NCBI GenBank assembly: GCA_934045905.1
Contig: OW203767.1
Coordinates: forward strand, 16,061,073 to 16,125,072
Source of the DNA: Leuctra nigra
Lineage: Eukaryota; Arthropoda; Insecta; Plecoptera; Leuctridae
Direction of reading: 5' to 3'
DNA length: 64,000 nucleotides
A program made the position numbers and the translations under genes. The notes under the pieces were generated by a model. It did no database searches and had not been told where the DNA came from. It saw only the letters and a program-made list of their open reading frames with translations. Positions 60,600 through 64,000 of this stretch are shown piece by piece (the stretch's first letter is position 1; every line of letters starts with the position of its first letter).

Positions 60600-63300
60600 T
60601 CTAAGTTAATTAACTATTTATCATTCAAGATGTTTATAAGTTGTGTTTATACAAGGAGATGAAGTTATGATCGACTTGAATTAAAGATCTGTCTGCAATC
60701 TGTCATCATAAGTAAACACTAGAGACATGAGAAGATTTATTTACAAATTACACTCGCCCTTCTTTTGCAATAAAATTATTACGTTATTTACTTATTTTAT
60801 GTAATAATATACAAAGCATAGTGATAAATATAAAATCTTAGATGGCGTAACATGGTAACAAAATTAAATCACTTGTGATCAAGGTAAGACAAGTACTACT
60901 TTAATTACCTGACTCGCTTGTGACCTTCAAAATCTTATAAAAAATCACTTCAATTTTCAATCTTACATGTCTGCTTGTTGCCAGTCGCTGTCTTGCATCT
61001 TAATTATTATCAGCTATTGTCTGGACTCCAGTGAATCTATTTAAAAGTGGTACCGAATTTCTTTGTTTGTATTTTATCTGTCAGTGTCACAGACGTCTCA
61101 TTGGTTTTCCACAACTTGTTGCATGTATGGTTGCGACATGATAGAACATTACATCAAGGGGTTTTTGTGGTTGCAGAAAACAAATTAAAAACAAAGAACG
61201 CTCTTTATTGCGGACATCTTCTTTTGCGTAATATAATTAAATTTTGATAACAATATCTACCAAGCAAACTGTACTTAAAAAATTCAACTAACCTTCGTGA
61301 TAATTTAATGATCAAAAATGTTACAAAAAAATTAGAATGCACAAAATGGAAAGATAATTTTGGATTAGATATTTTTTTTAATACAATACTACATTATTTT
61401 TTATGTGTTACTGGTATATCAATGGTAGGTCAAAATAGTTAGTTATAATTACCTTGTCTTATAAACAATTAATACTTAACAAATAATACAATATTTTGAA
61501 CGGTTTCCAAACTTTATTTTAACATCTCAATCCACCACTATTCAATGGTCTTTTTCATGAGACCAAACGTACTTTAAATTCACCAAAAAATGTACACCTA
61601 AATTGAGACCGAGCGTCTATACAACTTATTTTATTCAGGATGAGAGCACTATTTATTTTGCATGCCTCCTCTTTTTAATAAATACCTACATCGTAATTAA
61701 GTGTAGATAGATAGGATTACAAGTATAAACTACAAATTGACGTGACCTTGCTACTGAATATGAAACCATGTGTCATTAGCATTATGTGATTTATTTCTGT
61801 CTTCTACCAATAAACCAACTAAAACTATCATTCCTATCGTTTAGTTTACTTCGTTTGAGTTATTACTTATTGATATTACCATTTTATTGCTACTCCTTGG
61901 CACTGCAACTTGATTACCCCAGACGCCCGCCAAGTAGGCTACACTCCATTCTGGCATGTCGTGCGGAGCAGTATCGGCAGACGTGGAAGGCGTCACGAGA
62001 ATTCTACTGTTTTGTCGTCATACCGACAGGTCCGATTTTGATCAAACGTGTTTTGATCCCACCATACTGATACAATACTGATACCATACAAGCATACTGA
62101 TAAAATATGAAATCACAGAAAATGTATAATGTGGCTTGTGAAAAGATACTAATAAAGTTGATTTTTCTAAACGATACCTGAGGGAAGAGGAATAAAATCT
62201 ACATACCTACCCAGTAAATAACTTACTATCTTCGAGTTGTCAAAATGTCAATGATAGTATTTTTTACCATACAAGGATTTGATTTTTTTCTTGGATTGTT
62301 ATTGGACTGAAATACTAAGTTTGGCGATAGGCTACCGCACTTACGTATAGATATTTGAGCTCTCGATAATTATAGTGTTCCATTTAGTCTAAAAACACAA
62401 CTTTCTAATAATTATTATTCCTGGAAAGGCGTCACTTTCCATTATTAAATAGTAAAACTGATTAAATTCTAAAACATTGTGTCTAAAACATTTGCACATT
62501 GTGGAATTTGGTTTCTGTTGCAAATAAAGATATAATAATAAAACATTTCTAAAAAGCGGTGCCATTTGATAATAAAACGGTGTCATTGTCGATTGCAAAA
62601 TTACATATTTTCCACCGTGAGTCTCATAGCTAAGTGGGTGCTAGAATTATAGTCACACACAACCTATATCATGTCACGGTTTTGTATCAGTTGTGTTTGA
62701 ATTCATTCCATTTTTGTAAGGTTGGCATTCTTCTATTCGAAATGAAATCTATTTTCGAATGTTCCTCAACTTTTGTTAAAGTTTATTTCTAAAAATGTAT
62801 TTCTCATTTGGAAGCTTGAGGTTATATTTGGAGTTTTCTATGACACTTTCTCGCATTCGCTTGTATAATTTTCTACATAAAATCTTGTCCTTACCTTGTC
62901 ATTCGTGCATGAAAAAAGATAACACAACACTTTTAGGTACCTACATACTTATAAACATATTATTTATTAAATAAACTCGTCCATCGATTTTCATGAAAAG
63001 TTCTCTAAGTCCTTGAAATGTTTGATATAAAATTCTGAAATGTTAAACATGCAATCGAATATGTTTGGTCAGTATTGCCGTCAAAGCTAGCTGTGATACC
63101 TCAAGTCAAGCCAATCGGTGTCACTGTTGCGTCGTTTGTAGACAAAGTTAGAAGAAATGAATCTTTATTGTGTGAATTGTTTGATTAAAGGTGTGGATGT
63201 AAAACAGTGATAAAAGTTTCGGATATAACTACACAGAACTACACACACCTAACGCACTATAACTATATGTGCGAAAGAGTTCTGGTTTCAGGTAAGGGAA
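60600..63300. other. No recognised gene
   Basis: AT-rich DNA. A GC-richer patch at 61915-62050 has an open plus-strand frame but no recognisable protein features. Confidence 0.4.
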
Positions 63301-63301
63301 A

Positions 63302-64000
63302 CCCAGAAAAAACACTCCGTGTAAAAATACCAGCCAAGTCTCTTTAACTATAAAAAAAAAAATAGAAGAAATCTAAAAATTCAGCACTGAAAAGGAGTGA
63401 TATCAAAAAAGGAGCCAAGTCAACGAATTTTCCAAATTTTAATCGTACCATTGAAATAAAAATATCAACCCCCGAGAAATACTTAAAAAAAGGACTTGGC
63501 GCATCGTTTTTTTAAAGACACTTTTCTATCCTAAAAGTATAGGAAGAACTCTACAAGTATATTTTCCTGAGTATATCACATTCATTATCGACGAATCATA
63601 CTACGTTTTAATATAACTAGTACTCTTACCTACTGGCATTTTTGGTATTTTGTCAATATTCAGAGGAAATAAACGGATAAACGAATAACGAATAAACGGA
63701 AGCGGCCTAGTCTATTCGTTATTGCCACTATTTCTAGGGTCATATTAATCAATCATACTTCTCAATATCGTGACTGAGGGAAATAGCGAAAGCGCTCATT
63801 ACAAGAAGGCCGTCAATGAGATTTGTATAAGTGACTAGTGCACTGAGCCATGCTGCTCAAATAATTACTGACTAGATTTTTATCTAAAGTAATACGTTAT
63901 GTAATTTATGAATTTTTTTGGTATAAAATGTTAATTAATAGCAATTAATTACACGGCGAGAAGGTTCAAAGTATAATGCTGTAGTAGGTATGTTGATGTA
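63302..64000. mobile_element. Long-TIR element, copy 2, cut by the window end
   Basis: It is almost identical to the reverse complement of 1125-1823, covering the ~230-bp terminal repeat and about 470 bases of interior. It starts CCCAGAAAAAACACTCC. Two near-identical copies about 62 kb apart in opposite orientation indicate recent activity of the family. Confidence 0.85.

Overview
The window is AT-rich, intron-bearing animal DNA that is dominated by repeats. The content points to an insect, plausibly a hemipteran, although nothing here fixes the species: insect-style TSPO genes with short introns, a CR1/Jockey-like LINE, a tRNA-derived SINE, hAT and TTAA-flanked MITEs, and a Ly6/three-finger exon. 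It is not bacterial, and no bacterial features are annotated.

Layout. About 0-29 kb holds almost no recognisable genes. It carries a degenerate ~150 bp repeat with an ETS/CRE-like core, a 1.1 kb element with long inverted repeats, foldback elements, an intact SINE, a Tc1-like MITE, a hAT MITE with a perfect target-site duplication, and relics that look like LTR-retrotransposon primer-binding sites. One terminal exon of unknown identity is possible at 6.8-7.0 kb on the minus strand.

From 29.3 to 43.4 kb lies the most striking region. The minus-strand terminal exon of a Ly6/uPAR (three-finger) gene with ten cysteines abuts a 122-bp tandem array of about 105 units (12.7 kb). Read on the minus strand, each unit contains a decayed copy of the same splice acceptor, signal-peptide end and KCYxC start found in that exon. 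The array is therefore an exon-derived satellite, probably lying in the gene's upstream intron. It contains a 27-unit (3,294 bp) tandem block duplication, and its last unit is interrupted by an 868 bp hAT element with an 8-bp target duplication.

From 45.3 to 49.4 kb is a minus-strand non-LTR retrotransposon with both ORFs open and all catalytic motifs present. ORF1 and ORF2 are in the same frame and separated by a single UAG followed by CAA CUA, which fits the UAG-CAR-YYA stop-readthrough consensus. ORF2 has no AUG upstream of its endonuclease active-site residues.

From 50.7 to 58.2 kb are three tandem minus-strand TSPO (translocator protein) genes, each with three coding exons whose junctions fall at the same positions. 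Copy 1 is a canonical 169-residue TSPO. Copy 2 has lost the GPVW motif. The last exons of copies 2 and 3 are almost identical while their other exons have diverged, which suggests exon-scale gene conversion. From 58.6 kb to the end are a SINE remnant, a TTAA-flanked foldback MITE, a possible small secreted-peptide terminal exon at 60.3 kb, and an inverted second copy of the long-TIR element seen at 0.7-1.8 kb.
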